A DNA stretch of 64,000 nucleotides from Microbacterium sp. AK009 (GCF_013410955.1 NZ_JACCCG010000001.1:186001-250000); one strand, 5' to 3'. Positions 7,430 through 16,368 are shown, counted from the stretch's first letter. The notes: generated by a model not told the origin, from the letters alone. Numbers and translations: made by a program.

Positions 7430-8908
7430 ATGACCGATCAGAACTCTCCCGTCGCCTTCCCTCGCACCGTGCCCATGTCGGCCGTGCCCCGGCCGCCGGC
7501 CGACGTGCCGCTGGAGGCCGGCTTCGCCGACGACTTCTCGTCGGTGCTGGAGAACCTCACCGGTCACCGCTCGACGATCGGCTGCGTCATCCCGGCCTAC
7601 AACGAGGAGGAGTCGATCGCCGGGGTCATCGAATCCCTCCTCGCGCAGACCCGGGTGCCCGATGTCATCCACGTCGTGGTCAACAACTCCTCCGACGCCA
7701 CGGTGAAGGTGGCCTCGGAGTTCGCCGGCCCCCACCAGATCACCAACGACCTGGGGGAGCAGTTCACCGAGGTCTTCGTGCACGACATCGGCAAGAACCC
7801 CGACAAGAAGGTCGGTGCGCTCAACTACGGCTACTCGCTCGTGGAGGGGTACGACTACCTGCTCGGTGTGGACGGCGACACGATGGCCGACCAGAAGGCC
7901 GTGGAGTTCCTCGAGACCGAGGCCGTGTCGGACTCGCGCATCGGCGGAATCTCGGCGATCTACTCCATCGACGACCGGCCCATCAAGGGGGTCGTCGGCA
8001 AGTTCCTCATCGCCGGCCAGCGCACGCAGTTCGCCGCGTTCAACCTGCAGAACCTGCTGCGCGGCCGCAACATGGCAGTTCTGGGAGGACAGTTCTCGAT
8101 CTTCTCCACCAACGCCCTGCGCGACGTGATGCGCCAGAACCACCAGTCCACCCCGTGGGTTCGCGACAGTGAGGTCGAGGATTCGCTGCTGTCGCTGCAG
8201 ATCAAGAGCGCCGGGTACCTCACCAAGATCAGCCCCTATGCCCGGGCGGATGTCGGCGGCATGACCACGCTGAAGGGCTACGACGCCCAGCAGGTGAAGT
8301 GGACCTACGGCGCCATCGAGCTGATGTGGCCGGGGCAGCGCGGAGACACCAAGGGCCAGCCCCTCCACCCGAACCTGCGGCTGCGCTGGTTCGAGAACTT
8401 CGGCATGCTCACCAACCTCTTCGTGCGTGTGGCCTTCCTGATCCTCCTCGCCGGTTCGCTCTCGATCGGGGCATTCATCTTCTCGCCGTGGTGGCTCATC
8501 CCGCCGGTGGTGGCGACTCTGCTGAACCTGCGCGTGGCCCGGACGATGAAGAGCCACAACTCGCGCGACCTGCTCTTCGCAGGGCTCATCTTCCCCGCCG
8601 AGATCTTCATGTGGATCCGGCTCAGCCACTTCCTGCGGTCGTGGACCCGCTTCCTCTCGCGCAAGAAGGTCGACAACTGGGCGATGCAGGCCAAGGCCGA
8701 GAAGGGCGGCGGCAGCGCCCATTGGCTGCCCCTGGTGCTGCTGATCGCCGTGCTCGTCTCCATGGCGGTGATCTGGACGATGCTCGGTCCGATGGTGCAG
8801 TCCACCATCCTGTGGATCGGCTGGCCGATCGTGGGCGTGGTGACCGTGCTGCAGACCCTGCTGATGTTCTTCAAGCTCATCCGCCGTCACCAGGGCTACA
8901 AGGTCTGA
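7430..8908 (+). CDS. Processive family 2 glycosyltransferase, cellulose/chitin-synthase-like
   Basis: 492 residues. The cytoplasmic GT-A domain begins at CVIPAYNEEESIAGVI. It carries the nucleotide-sugar/metal motif DGD (148-150), the catalytic ED pair in VEDS (250-251) and QQVKW at 287-291, a conservative form of the processive QxxRW signature. About five or six membrane helices fill the C-terminal 190 residues, which would form the export channel. No PilZ domain is present. This layout fits CslA/BcsA-like beta-glucan or poly-GlcNAc synthases; the sugar used is not decidable by eye. It is preceded by phased regulator repeats and followed by a response regulator. A GH6 glucanase downstream favours a beta-1,4-glucan. 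Confidence 0.85.
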   Translation: MTDQNSPVAFPRTVPMSAVPRPPADVPLEAGFADDFSSVLENLTGHRSTIGCVIPAYNEEESIAGVIESLLAQTRVPDVIHVVVNNSSDATVKVASEFAGPHQITNDLGEQFTEVFVHDIGKNPDKKVGALNYGYSLVEGYDYLLGVDGDTMADQKAVEFLETEAVSDSRIGGISAIYSIDDRPIKGVVGKFLIAGQRTQFAAFNLQNLLRGRNMAVLGGQFSIFSTNALRDVMRQNHQSTPWVRDSEVEDSLLSLQIKSAGYLTKISPYARADVGGMTTLKGYDAQQVKWTYGAIELMWPGQRGDTKGQPLHPNLRLRWFENFGMLTNLFVRVAFLILLAGSLSIGAFIFSPWWLIPPVVATLLNLRVARTMKSHNSRDLLFAGLIFPAEIFMWIRLSHFLRSWTRFLSRKKVDNWAMQAKAEKGGGSAHWLPLVLLIAVLVSMAVIWTMLGPMVQSTILWIGWPIVGVVTVLQTLLMFFKLIRRHQGYKV

Positions 8909-9029
8909 CGCCGAGAGACCGCGCGGCATCGCAGGGCGGGAGATGTGTAGCATGACCGTGGACAGCGCTTACGCACAGCAGACCGTCATGGCTGCTCCGC
9001 TTTCCCTTCACAGCTGGGAGCATCCGCCG

Positions 9030-10100
9030 ATGACCGACCCCTCGATGGCACTGCGCACAGCCGTCATCGTCGAAGACGATCCCGACATCCGTCACCTCCT
9101 CGTCGAGGTGCTGGAGGCGGCGGGATTCTCGACGGTCTCGGTCGGCAACGGCATCGACGGGGTGCGCGCGGTGGTGTCGTATCAGCCGCTCATCACGACG
9201 CTGGATGTCAACATGCCCGGGATGGACGGGTTCGAGGCGGCCCGCCGCATCCGTGCGCAGTCGGACACCTACATCATCATGCTCACCGGCCTCGAGGACG
9301 AGGCCGACGTGGTGCTGGGGCTCGGTGCCGGCGCCGACGAGTACATCGTCAAGCCCTTCCGCCCCCGAGAGCTCCGCGCCCGCATCGACGCCCTGCTCCG
9401 CCGCCCGCGCTCGCAGCAGGTCTCCCACGCGCCGCGCCAGGACAGCGTGGGTCCGTCCTTCCCCGGCGCCCGCCCGATCGCGCCGCGCGCCTACGATTCC
9501 CAGGCGCCGGCGCCCTACCCGTATCCGTATGAGGGGATGCCCGGGATGCCGCAGATGCCGTCGGGGCCTGCGATGCCCTACCCCGGCTACGCCGGTGGGC
9601 AGGGCGGGCAGCCGGGCCAGGCGCCCCCGCCGGCGGGCCCCGGTTCGCCCCTCGAGCCGATCGTCATGGCCGCACAGTCGGCATCATCCGCGGACGCCGA
9701 TCCGGACGCCGGCACCGACCTGGTACCCGCAGACCAGGGACCGCGTGAGCTCGCCGGAGTCAACGTCCTGGCGCACCGCGATCTGCAGCTGGACCCCGAC
9801 ACCCGGATCGTCATGGTCGCCGGCGACACCCTGGATCTCACCCGCACCGAGTTTGACCTGCTGGCAACCCTCATGGAGTCCAAGCGCCGCGTCCGCAGCA
9901 AGGCCGATCTGACGCTGGTACTGCGGGGGGAGTCGTACGTCACTTCTTACTTCGTCGGCGAAGCCGACAAGCGGGCGATCGAGGCGCACATGACGAACCT
10001 CCGTCGCAAACTCGGCGACAACCCCACCAATCCCCGGTACATCGAGACGGTGCGGGGCGTGGGTTATCGTCTGACCTCGGAACTCGTCGCCGGGTCCTGA
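9030..10100 (+). CDS. OmpR-family response regulator with long Pro/Gly/Met-rich linker
   Basis: 356 residues from ATG 9030, which has GGGAG nine nt upstream. An in-frame ATG at 8943 would add 29 residues before the receiver domain. The receiver domain has the EDD acidic pair, the phospho-acceptor Asp59 in TLDVNMPG and Lys108 in IVKPF. A linker of about 125 residues, rich in Pro, Gly, Met and Tyr, separates it from a C-terminal winged helix (LTRTEFDLLATLMES ... HMTNLRRKLGDNP ... VRGVGYRL). Normal linkers in this family are much shorter. It is probably the partner of the kinase at 2803 and the binder of the 11-bp phased repeats; both are inferences. Confidence 0.9.
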   Translation: MTDPSMALRTAVIVEDDPDIRHLLVEVLEAAGFSTVSVGNGIDGVRAVVSYQPLITTLDVNMPGMDGFEAARRIRAQSDTYIIMLTGLEDEADVVLGLGAGADEYIVKPFRPRELRARIDALLRRPRSQQVSHAPRQDSVGPSFPGARPIAPRAYDSQAPAPYPYPYEGMPGMPQMPSGPAMPYPGYAGGQGGQPGQAPPPAGPGSPLEPIVMAAQSASSADADPDAGTDLVPADQGPRELAGVNVLAHRDLQLDPDTRIVMVAGDTLDLTRTEFDLLATLMESKRRVRSKADLTLVLRGESYVTSYFVGEADKRAIEAHMTNLRRKLGDNPTNPRYIETVRGVGYRLTSELVAGS

Positions 10101-10116
10101 ATCCCGTCGCGCCCGC

Positions 10117-11142
10117 TCAGCCGACCTCGCGGGTCAACTCGATCGCCGCCTTCGGCCACCACACCCCCGCCGCCGGACCGCCGTTGCACTCGCCGTCGGA
10201 CTCGCCCGGGGGCTTGATCCAGAGGTTGGTGTCCACCACGTCATCGGCGAGGGTGCCGCCGGGCTCGCCGATGAGGCGGCCGCGGGGATTGCACCATTCG
10301 CCGTTGGATCCGGCGCCGCTGCGCGAGGTGTCGACGACGGCCTTGGAGCCACCGAGGAGACCTGACAGCTGCCGGGCGTAGACGAACTCCTCGCTGGCGT
10401 GGTTGTAGTTGGACACGTTGGTGGCGAAGCCCCGGATGCTGCCCGCACGGTCGAGCTGCGAGATGAGGCCCGCCATCTCCTCGGCCGGGAGCCAGGTGGA
10501 ATGGCCGCCGTCGACGTAGATCCAGGTGTTCGGGCCCGCGAGGCGATCGATCACCCCGCGCAGCTGGTCGACGCGCTCTGTGACGTTTCCGCACTCGGGG
10601 GCGAGGGCCAGGCTGTCGGGCTCGAGGATCACGATCTTCTGCAGGTCGCCCGCCGCCCGCAGGCCCGCGCCGATCTCCTCGGTCCAGGTGGCATAGTCCG
10701 GTTCATCCAGGCCCCCGGCGGAGAAGTTCCCGCAGTCGCGGCCCGGGAGGCCGTAGACGACGACGGCGATCGAGGCGTCCTGGTCGCGCGCTTCCTCGGC
10801 CAGGTGCGTCATGCGTCCGAACACCTCCCCGATCGGGTCCTCCTCAGGGGTGAGCCAGTAGGCGGTGGGCTGTGCGGCGAGGTACTCCGTCGCAGCGAAC
10901 TCTTCGGTTCCGGGTGTCTCGGTCTCCAGCGCCTTCGCCGCCTTCGACTCGTCGGGGACGACGATGGTCGTGCCGAGGGCGGGAGGCCGGGCGCCCAGCA
11001 TCTGGAACCCCCAGGTGGCGACCCAGCCGATCGCCGCGAGGATGGCCAGCAGCCCCGAGGCGGCCAGCACGACGAACGCGACGATGAGCCACCGCGGCAT
11101 TCCGCGGCGGCGGCGGCGCACGGGTGCGGGGGCGACGACCAC
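10117..11142 (-). CDS. Membrane-anchored glycoside hydrolase family 6 (beta-1,4-glucanase)
   Basis: 341 residues. An Arg-rich cytoplasmic start and one N-terminal helix (about 18-45) anchor the enzyme outside the membrane. The catalytic domain shows GH6 landmarks in order: VVYGLPGRDCGNFSAGG, ILEPDSLA, YVDGGHSTWL, GFATNVSNYN, DTSRSGAG and LWIKPPGESDGEC, including the Asp residues of RDC and GESDG used in inverting catalysis. It would cut beta-1,4-glucan at the cell surface. It is last in a four-gene operon. In Streptomyces a GH6 enzyme (CslZ) accompanies the CslA synthase, so a role in glucan maturation is plausible. A TAGCAT box lies 6 nt before the GTG. Confidence 0.9.
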   Translation of the reverse strand: MVVAPAPVRRRRRGMPRWLIVAFVVLAASGLLAILAAIGWVATWGFQMLGARPPALGTTIVVPDESKAAKALETETPGTEEFAATEYLAAQPTAYWLTPEEDPIGEVFGRMTHLAEEARDQDASIAVVVYGLPGRDCGNFSAGGLDEPDYATWTEEIGAGLRAAGDLQKIVILEPDSLALAPECGNVTERVDQLRGVIDRLAGPNTWIYVDGGHSTWLPAEEMAGLISQLDRAGSIRGFATNVSNYNHASEEFVYARQLSGLLGGSKAVVDTSRSGAGSNGEWCNPRGRLIGEPGGTLADDVVDTNLWIKPPGESDGECNGGPAAGVWWPKAAIELTREVG

Positions 11143-11152
11143 GAGAGTGATG

Positions 11153-12649
11153 CTATCGGCGTGCGCGGCCGCGCACGCGCGCCCACCGACGCGCGCGCCA
11201 CGCCACGCCGGCGATCGCGCGGTGCCACATGCTGCGTCGTCGCGCCCGTCGCAGCGCGCGTCCCCAGAGACGGGTCACGCGCTCGTCGGAGAACTGCGCC
11301 GCGCGTTCCCTCGCGGCCTGCCGCTGTGCCTCCCGCGCGGCCGCCGGCTGCGAGACCACGGCACGCACGGCCTCGGCCAGAGCGTCGACATCTCCGTCAG
11401 CCACCAGCATCCCGTTTCGTCCATCCTGGATGATCTCGCCGGGGCCGTAGGGGACGTCGTAGGCCACGGGGATGCAGCCGGCCGCCATCGCTTCGAGGAT
11501 CACCAGCCCGAATCCCTCCGACCGGCTCGTGACGAGGAGGACCGACGCCTGCGGCAGCACCTCTCTGGCGGCCGGGTCGTGGTGATGCAGTCTGATGGCC
11601 GGATCGCCGCCGATCCTCGATGCGAGGGAGGCGCGCCGGGACCCGTCGCCCCAGATGTCGAGGGTGAGCGGGGGACGGAGGACGCCGTTGACCCGTTGGA
11701 CAGCGGCGATCGCATGGTCGACGCGCTTCAGGGCCGACAGCCGCGCGAGCACCACAGCGCCCGCTCGTTCCTCCTCCGCGCGGGGCGGCGCGACGGGGAG
11801 CGTGATCCCGAGCGGGATCGTCACCAGGCGGCGCCGCCGGCCGGTCAGCCGGGCGACATCGTCTCGTTGGCGGCCGGTGAGGAAGACCACGGCGTCGAAG
11901 GCGTGCAGCTGCGAGAACACGGCCCGCCGGGACGGAACGACCTCCGCCGGTTCGGTGACCGCCGCGCCGTGCCGGCCGTGCGCGCCGTGCACGACGTGGA
12001 CCATGACGGTTCCTCGCCTGCGGTAGCCGAGCAGATGCCGGGCGGTGGTCTTGCTGTCGACGATCAGCCAGGCCTTCGATCCAGTCGTCAGCGCGTCGAT
12101 CCACGCCGCGTAGAGCCCGGAGATGTGCGACCATCCGCGTTGGGGCCGCCCCTCCTCGTCGCAGACGACGACCGATCGTCCCGCCGGACGTCCGGGTCGG
12201 TCGAGGTCGCGTCGATCCGACAGGACGAGCGATCCGTCACGGCGGTAGTGGTCGACCTGGAGCACCTCGCCGCCGGGTCCGTGCCGCTCTCGCCGCAGCA
12301 CCGTCTCGCCCGAGCAGACGTCCGTCACGGCGTCCTCGTCGGCGCGGAGGGGCCGGAACGGATGACGGGTCGCGGGTGTCGCCGTGGCGGGGAGGGGGTG
12401 GGAGCGCAGCCAGTCGTAGAGATTCAGCAGGGACACCCCGTCGATCACCTCGCCTGCCTCCCGCAGGCGCGCCTCCACATCGGCGTAGTCGATGCGGTCG
12501 TCCAGGGTGAGGACGGCCACGTCGACCCCCGCCTCCCGTCGGAAGGCCCGGGAACGGTGCAGGAGTGCGCTCGTCATCCCCCCGAAATCGTCCGGGATCG
12601 ACCAGGTCACCGCGAAGTGACGGCCGGCCGGGAGCGGGGCGGAGGGCAC
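11153..12649 (-). CDS. Family 4 glycosyltransferase, TagE-like
   Basis: 498 residues with a GT-B fold. The N-terminus (VTWSIPDDFGGMTSALLHRSRAF) and long first half resemble poly(glycerol-phosphate) alpha-glucosyltransferases of the TagE/GtfA type. The C-terminal half has VVLARLSALKRVDHAI and the nucleotide-sugar site EGFGLVILEAMAAGCIPVAYD. No membrane helix or signal is seen, so it acts in the cytoplasm, perhaps glucosylating a wall glycopolymer or surface protein. It lies 12 bp after the LPXTG gene and 10 bp before the GH6 gene in one operon. Acceptor and sugar are unknown. Confidence 0.8.
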   Translation of the reverse strand: MPSAPLPAGRHFAVTWSIPDDFGGMTSALLHRSRAFRREAGVDVAVLTLDDRIDYADVEARLREAGEVIDGVSLLNLYDWLRSHPLPATATPATRHPFRPLRADEDAVTDVCSGETVLRRERHGPGGEVLQVDHYRRDGSLVLSDRRDLDRPGRPAGRSVVVCDEEGRPQRGWSHISGLYAAWIDALTTGSKAWLIVDSKTTARHLLGYRRRGTVMVHVVHGAHGRHGAAVTEPAEVVPSRRAVFSQLHAFDAVVFLTGRQRDDVARLTGRRRRLVTIPLGITLPVAPPRAEEERAGAVVLARLSALKRVDHAIAAVQRVNGVLRPPLTLDIWGDGSRRASLASRIGGDPAIRLHHHDPAAREVLPQASVLLVTSRSEGFGLVILEAMAAGCIPVAYDVPYGPGEIIQDGRNGMLVADGDVDALAEAVRAVVSQPAAAREAQRQAARERAAQFSDERVTRLWGRALRRARRRSMWHRAIAGVAWRARRWARVRGRARR

Positions 12650-12661
12650 CGGGGTCCGCAG

Positions 12662-13225
12662 CTATCGACGTGCGCGACCGCGTCGGAGGACTGCGGCGAT
12701 GGCGAGCGCGACCCCGGCCAGCAGCAGCGCGCCGCCGCCGACGAAGAGGCCGATGAGCGAGCCCGTCTCCATCCCGGTGATCGGCAATGCCCCATCGGGT
12801 GAGGTCACCGTCACCGCGGCGGTGCTCCCCGCCGACGTGGAGGAGACCGCGGCGATGTTGTAGGTGCCCGAGGCGTTCTGCGGGAGCGTGATCCGCACCG
12901 GGGAGATCGAGCCGTCCTCGGTCGCGGTCGTCGTGCCGCTGGCGGTGGTGATGGCGAAGCGGACCATGCCGATGTCGGCACCCGCGCCGTTCTCTCCGGT
13001 GACGGTGATGGTCACCTGCTCGGAGCTGGAGAACGTCGCCGGCGCGCACTGGAAGTCGAAGCCGCCCCCGGGCTCGACGGTCGCGGGGCTCGTCGTGCAC
13101 GACCCGGAGGGCGGGTAGATCGACGAGGCGTCGGAGGCGGATGCCGCGTGCGCGGCGCCCGGCGCGCCGACAGCCGCCATCACCACGAGGGCGATGAGCG
13201 CGACGCGGGGGGAGCGGCGGGACAC
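12662..13225 (-). CDS. Sortase-anchored surface protein (LPXTG)
   Basis: 187 residues with a signal peptide cut near AAHA. An all-beta, Ser/Thr/Gly-rich mature domain follows with two Cys (SCTTSP and FQCAP) that may form a disulfide. The C-terminus has the sortase signal LPITG at 147-151, a hydrophobic helix and an Arg-rich tail. It would be linked to peptidoglycan by a sortase, which is not encoded in the window. The middle part resembles a generic Ig-like or adhesin-like fold. It sits between DUF4012 and GT4 genes with gaps of about ten bp, suggesting a display or tethering role at the surface. Confidence 0.85.
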   Translation of the reverse strand: MSRRSPRVALIALVVMAAVGAPGAAHAASASDASSIYPPSGSCTTSPATVEPGGGFDFQCAPATFSSSEQVTITVTGENGAGADIGMVRFAITTASGTTTATEDGSISPVRITLPQNASGTYNIAAVSSTSAGSTAAVTVTSPDGALPITGMETGSLIGLFVGGGALLLAGVALAIAAVLRRGRARR

Positions 13226-13234
13226 GCCTCGAGT

Positions 13235-15037
13235 CTAGGCGGGCTCGCAGACCGCGACGAGGTCGGGAGGGGAAACCAGGGTGGGGGTTGACACCAGCTC
13301 CAGCTGCGGCGCCGATCCTTCGGGTGCGGTGACGGTGACCGTCGCCGTCGCCGATGCGCCCGGAGCCACGTCGACGGCGAAGCTCAGCACCCGGCGCCCG
13401 TCGTGGGTGCCGCCGCCGAATCCGACATCGCCGGTGATGGTGGCATCCTGCAGCTCGAAGCCCTCGGGCAGATAGACATAGCCGACGGTCCGGGCGATGC
13501 CGGGGTCCACGTCGAACGCGCCGCCGCCGGTGATGTACCGGGGGAGAGAGGTCGCGGCGTCGGTGGGCGCATCGTTGGTCAGCGTGACGGTGAGAGTGGC
13601 CGTACCCGAAGCGGTCGGCGAGGCGGGGGAGCCCCCGGTCACGCACGAATCCCAGGTCAGGGTGGGTGTGACGCCGACGTAGTAGTCCATCTTCGAGCCC
13701 GTGCCGTCGTTGAGGTACACCCCGAATCGGGCGACGTCGTCGTCGGTCTCGGGGAGGGAGCCCGCGAGGGTGGTGCCGGCGAGGAGGGCCTGCTCGTCTT
13801 CCCGGGCGCTCCACAGCAGCAGTCGTCGCTCGTCGCCCGCGCGGGTCAGGGCGTCCACGAGGGCGGCGGGGTCGGTGCCGCCCGCCGTCAGCGCGCTGAA
13901 CACCGAAGCGGCGGCGGCGGCGAAGAACGCGTCCTGGTCGGCAGGGTTCTCGTACCGGAAGTACACCTCGTTCAGCAGAAGCGGCACCGCGTTCTCGGCG
14001 GTGAGCACGTCGCCGGTGGGGAGGGTCACGGGACCGGTCGCCCCGAGGAGGTACGACAGGGCCACCGGGTCGATCGCGATCACGCCGTCGACCTGCTCGC
14101 CGCCGCGCTCGCGCGCCCACATCTCGCGGGCGAGCGCGCCGGAGACGGCGAAATCGGGGATCTGGGTGACGTTCTGGATGAATCGGCCGGGCCTGGCGGA
14201 GAAGATCCCCTCGACGTCTCGGCCGAGCGGGAGCACCGATTCGTCGTAACGGGGGAAGTCGGAGGAAGACGCCTGCTCCGACAGCGTGATCGCACCGCCG
14301 TCCGTCCTCACCAGGGCGGTCGCGCCGGGAATGCCGCCGAGCGAGCGCCACTCGGCGTTGTTCTGGAACAGCACGAGGTACGACCGTGGTCCGTCGGCGC
14401 CGAGCATCGCCGGCAGGAGCGTCGCCGCGCGCGTCAGCGCCCCCGTGGCGGTCTCGGTCTCGTCGAGGAGGGCGCCGACCTCGTCGACGGCCTCGCGCAG
14501 CGGACCCACGAGCGGGGCGCGGTCGATCGCCGCGACCGCCTCTGCCGCGCCGCCGATCGACGAGGCGCCGGTGGCCGCGGCCTCGCGGATGTCGGTGAAC
14601 GGAGTCAGGTCGATCCTGCCGTCCTGGGGGCGGAGGGCGGCGAGGTCGAATCCGCCGGCGACATCGGCAAGAGGAGCCAGCGCCGACCCCGCGACGTCGT
14701 CGACCGCGGCGGCGACGGTGGAGACCGCCGACAGCTGCGGCCCCGCCCACGGGAGGGTTTCGGCGACCCGCCAGAGCGGGTCGGAGGTGAGGGCGCGGGC
14801 GGCCGCGGTGTCGGCCGCGACATCGGCGATGGCCGCGGACGCCAGCGCCGGGTCGGTCAGGTCCTCGCGCACCGCTGCGGCCGTCGCCTGGGCGTCGGCG
14901 AGGTGCTGGTACGCCAGGAATCCACGCACCCCCACCCAGCCGGCGAGGAGGACCAGCGCGACGAGGAAGGCGGCGACGACCCAGGCGAAGACGACGCCGG
15001 CCTGACGCAGGGCGCGGGGGTTGGCCGATTCGCTCAC
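13235..15037 (-). CDS. DUF4012 domain membrane protein
   Basis: 600 residues. One N-terminal membrane helix (about 15-40) precedes a large extracytoplasmic region. The DUF4012 core is recognised from YLVLFQNNAEWRSLGGIPG, DVEGIFSARPGRFIQNVTQ and DGVIAIDPVALSYLLGATG. The C-terminal 150 residues are Thr/Ala-rich beta structure. The biochemical function of DUF4012 is unknown, but such genes often accompany exopolysaccharide or capsule genes in actinobacteria. It is the first gene of the operon that runs through LPXTG protein, GT4 and GH6, so it is probably part of the same surface-glycan system. Confidence 0.85.
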   Translation of the reverse strand: MSESANPRALRQAGVVFAWVVAAFLVALVLLAGWVGVRGFLAYQHLADAQATAAAVREDLTDPALASAAIADVAADTAAARALTSDPLWRVAETLPWAGPQLSAVSTVAAAVDDVAGSALAPLADVAGGFDLAALRPQDGRIDLTPFTDIREAAATGASSIGGAAEAVAAIDRAPLVGPLREAVDEVGALLDETETATGALTRAATLLPAMLGADGPRSYLVLFQNNAEWRSLGGIPGATALVRTDGGAITLSEQASSSDFPRYDESVLPLGRDVEGIFSARPGRFIQNVTQIPDFAVSGALAREMWARERGGEQVDGVIAIDPVALSYLLGATGPVTLPTGDVLTAENAVPLLLNEVYFRYENPADQDAFFAAAAASVFSALTAGGTDPAALVDALTRAGDERRLLLWSAREDEQALLAGTTLAGSLPETDDDVARFGVYLNDGTGSKMDYYVGVTPTLTWDSCVTGGSPASPTASGTATLTVTLTNDAPTDAATSLPRYITGGGAFDVDPGIARTVGYVYLPEGFELQDATITGDVGFGGGTHDGRRVLSFAVDVAPGASATATVTVTAPEGSAPQLELVSTPTLVSPPDLVAVCEPA

Positions 15038-15141
15038 CCGATCACCCTAAGCGGTCCGTCCGGGCGTGCCGGTGCGCGAGGGAGTATGCTCGCACCATTC
15101 ATCGCGCGGCAGGGTCGCGGCGCCGGACCCGAAGGGACCGC

Positions 15142-15582
15142 GTGACCGCACATCCGACGGCGCCTGCCCGCCCCCGCAGCCCGCACCTCGGTGCGATCCT
15201 CCTCCTGGGCGCCTACGGGCTCGCCCTCCTCGCGATCGCCTTCTGGCCGACCCCGGTCGACCGCGGAGCGGGTCCGCTGCTCCGAGCGATCACCCGGGCC
15301 TTCCCGTGGCTGACGTACGACGCGATCGAGTTCACGGCCAACATCCTGCTCTTCGTGCCGCTGGGGATACTGCTGGCGGTGATCCTCCGCGCCGAGCGCC
15401 CGCTGCTCCTCCCGGTGATCCTCGCCACGACCCTCCTCGTCGAGGGGGGCCAGCTCCTCCTCCCCGAACGCACCGCCACCCTCCGCGACGTCCTGGCCAA
15501 CACCCTCGGCGGCCTGATCGGGTGGGGGATCGTGGAGCTCCGGGGCCGCCGAGGTCGACGTATGCCTTCGCATGGACCGTGA
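15142..15582 (+). CDS. VanZ-like membrane protein
   Basis: 146 residues starting at GTG 15142, with GAAGGG just upstream. Four membrane helices fit the VanZ family. Conserved features are FWPTPVDRG after helix 1, EFTANILLFVPLG in helix 2, LLVEGGQLLLPERTATLRDVLANTLGG in helices 3-4. VanZ proteins can give low-level teicoplanin resistance, but most homologues have no proven role and are often found near envelope genes. It is divergent from the DUF4012 operon; a TATGCT box at 15087 may be its promoter. Confidence 0.8.
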   Translation: MTAHPTAPARPRSPHLGAILLLGAYGLALLAIAFWPTPVDRGAGPLLRAITRAFPWLTYDAIEFTANILLFVPLGILLAVILRAERPLLLPVILATTLLVEGGQLLLPERTATLRDVLANTLGGLIGWGIVELRGRRGRRMPSHGP

Positions 15583-15685
15583 ACATCTCGTTACAGCGGG
15601 CGATTCGATTGGCGGCGACCTCGGCCGCAGGAGCACAATGGCCGAGTTCGCGTCACCCGAAGATGCGGGCGAGATGAGGAGAGTC

Positions 15686-15988
15686 ATGTCCGACGCCGAC
15701 CGGCCGCCGCTGCGGCGGCGCACCTCGGCCTCCGCCGGCGTGCCCCCGGAGGCGCTCGACGGGGCCACCGCGGTCTATCGCCGCAGGAAGCTCGGAGCGA
15801 TAGACGCCACCCCCCGGATCATCGCCGAGTATCACGGCATGCGCGGATGGGAACCGGTGAAGGACCAGCGCCTCGACCCCGACACGGCGCGGTCGCTCCT
15901 CGCGCTCGGTGTCTCGCAGGTGCGGATCCGCCGGGCGTTCTCCACGGTCGAGGTCACCCTTCGTCGCTACCTCGGACCCGCCTCGTGA
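15686..15988 (+). CDS. Small basic protein of unknown function
   Basis: 100 residues, Arg-rich, with no membrane segment. I do not recognise a family. Notable stretches are YRRRKLGAIDATPRIIAEY, and the end RIRRAFSTVEVTLRRYLGPAS, which could form helices. ATG 15686 has AGGAG four nt upstream. An equally placed in-frame ATG at 15638 also has AGGAG and would add 16 residues, so the start is uncertain. The stop overlaps the GTG of the next gene, so the two are translationally coupled. Confidence 0.6.
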   Translation: MSDADRPPLRRRTSASAGVPPEALDGATAVYRRRKLGAIDATPRIIAEYHGMRGWEPVKDQRLDPDTARSLLALGVSQVRIRRAFSTVEVTLRRYLGPAS

Positions 15989-16368
15989 GCCTCAGCCCCG
16001 AGGGGGTGCGGTTCGTCGCCGATCGGCATCTGGCCACCCTGTCGACCATCGGTCCGCGCGGGGAGATCCACGTCGTGGCGGTGGGGTTCACGCTCGTCGA
16101 CGGCGTCGTGCGCGTGATCACGACGGAGGGGACGCAGAAGGTGCGCAACGTCGAGCGCGACGCCCGTGCCACCGTGGCGCAGGTGGAGGGGGCGCGTTGG
16201 CTGAGCATCGCCGGCGTCGCGCGCATCGAGCGCGATCCCGACGCGGTGCGCCTCGCCGAGCGTCTCTACGCCGAGCGCTACCGGACCCCCCGCGAGAATC
16301 CGCGGCGCGTGGTCATCCGGATGGATCCCGACCGGTTCCTCGCATCCGCGGGGCTCCTCTCCCGCTGA
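15985..16368 (+). CDS. PPOX-class flavin/F420-binding split-barrel protein
   Basis: 127 residues from GTG 15985, overlapping the previous stop as GTGA. The split-barrel fold of the pyridoxamine-phosphate-oxidase superfamily is seen from DRHLATLSTIGPRGEIHVVAVGF, then TTEGTQKVRNVERDARATVAQ and WLSIAGVARI. This subgroup in actinobacteria often binds deazaflavin F420 and reduces diverse substrates (Rv1155-like proteins). The cofactor cannot be confirmed from sequence alone. A longer reading frame from 15847 exists, but its upstream part overlaps the unknown gene in another frame. Confidence 0.8.
   Translation: MSLSPEGVRFVADRHLATLSTIGPRGEIHVVAVGFTLVDGVVRVITTEGTQKVRNVERDARATVAQVEGARWLSIAGVARIERDPDAVRLAERLYAERYRTPRENPRRVVIRMDPDRFLASAGLLSR

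Noticed and set aside
13403..15145. 580-codon plus-strand frame opposite DUF4012
   Set aside because: It is a low-complexity Gly/Arg/Glu product typical of antisense frames in high-GC DNA. The minus strand encodes a recognisable protein.
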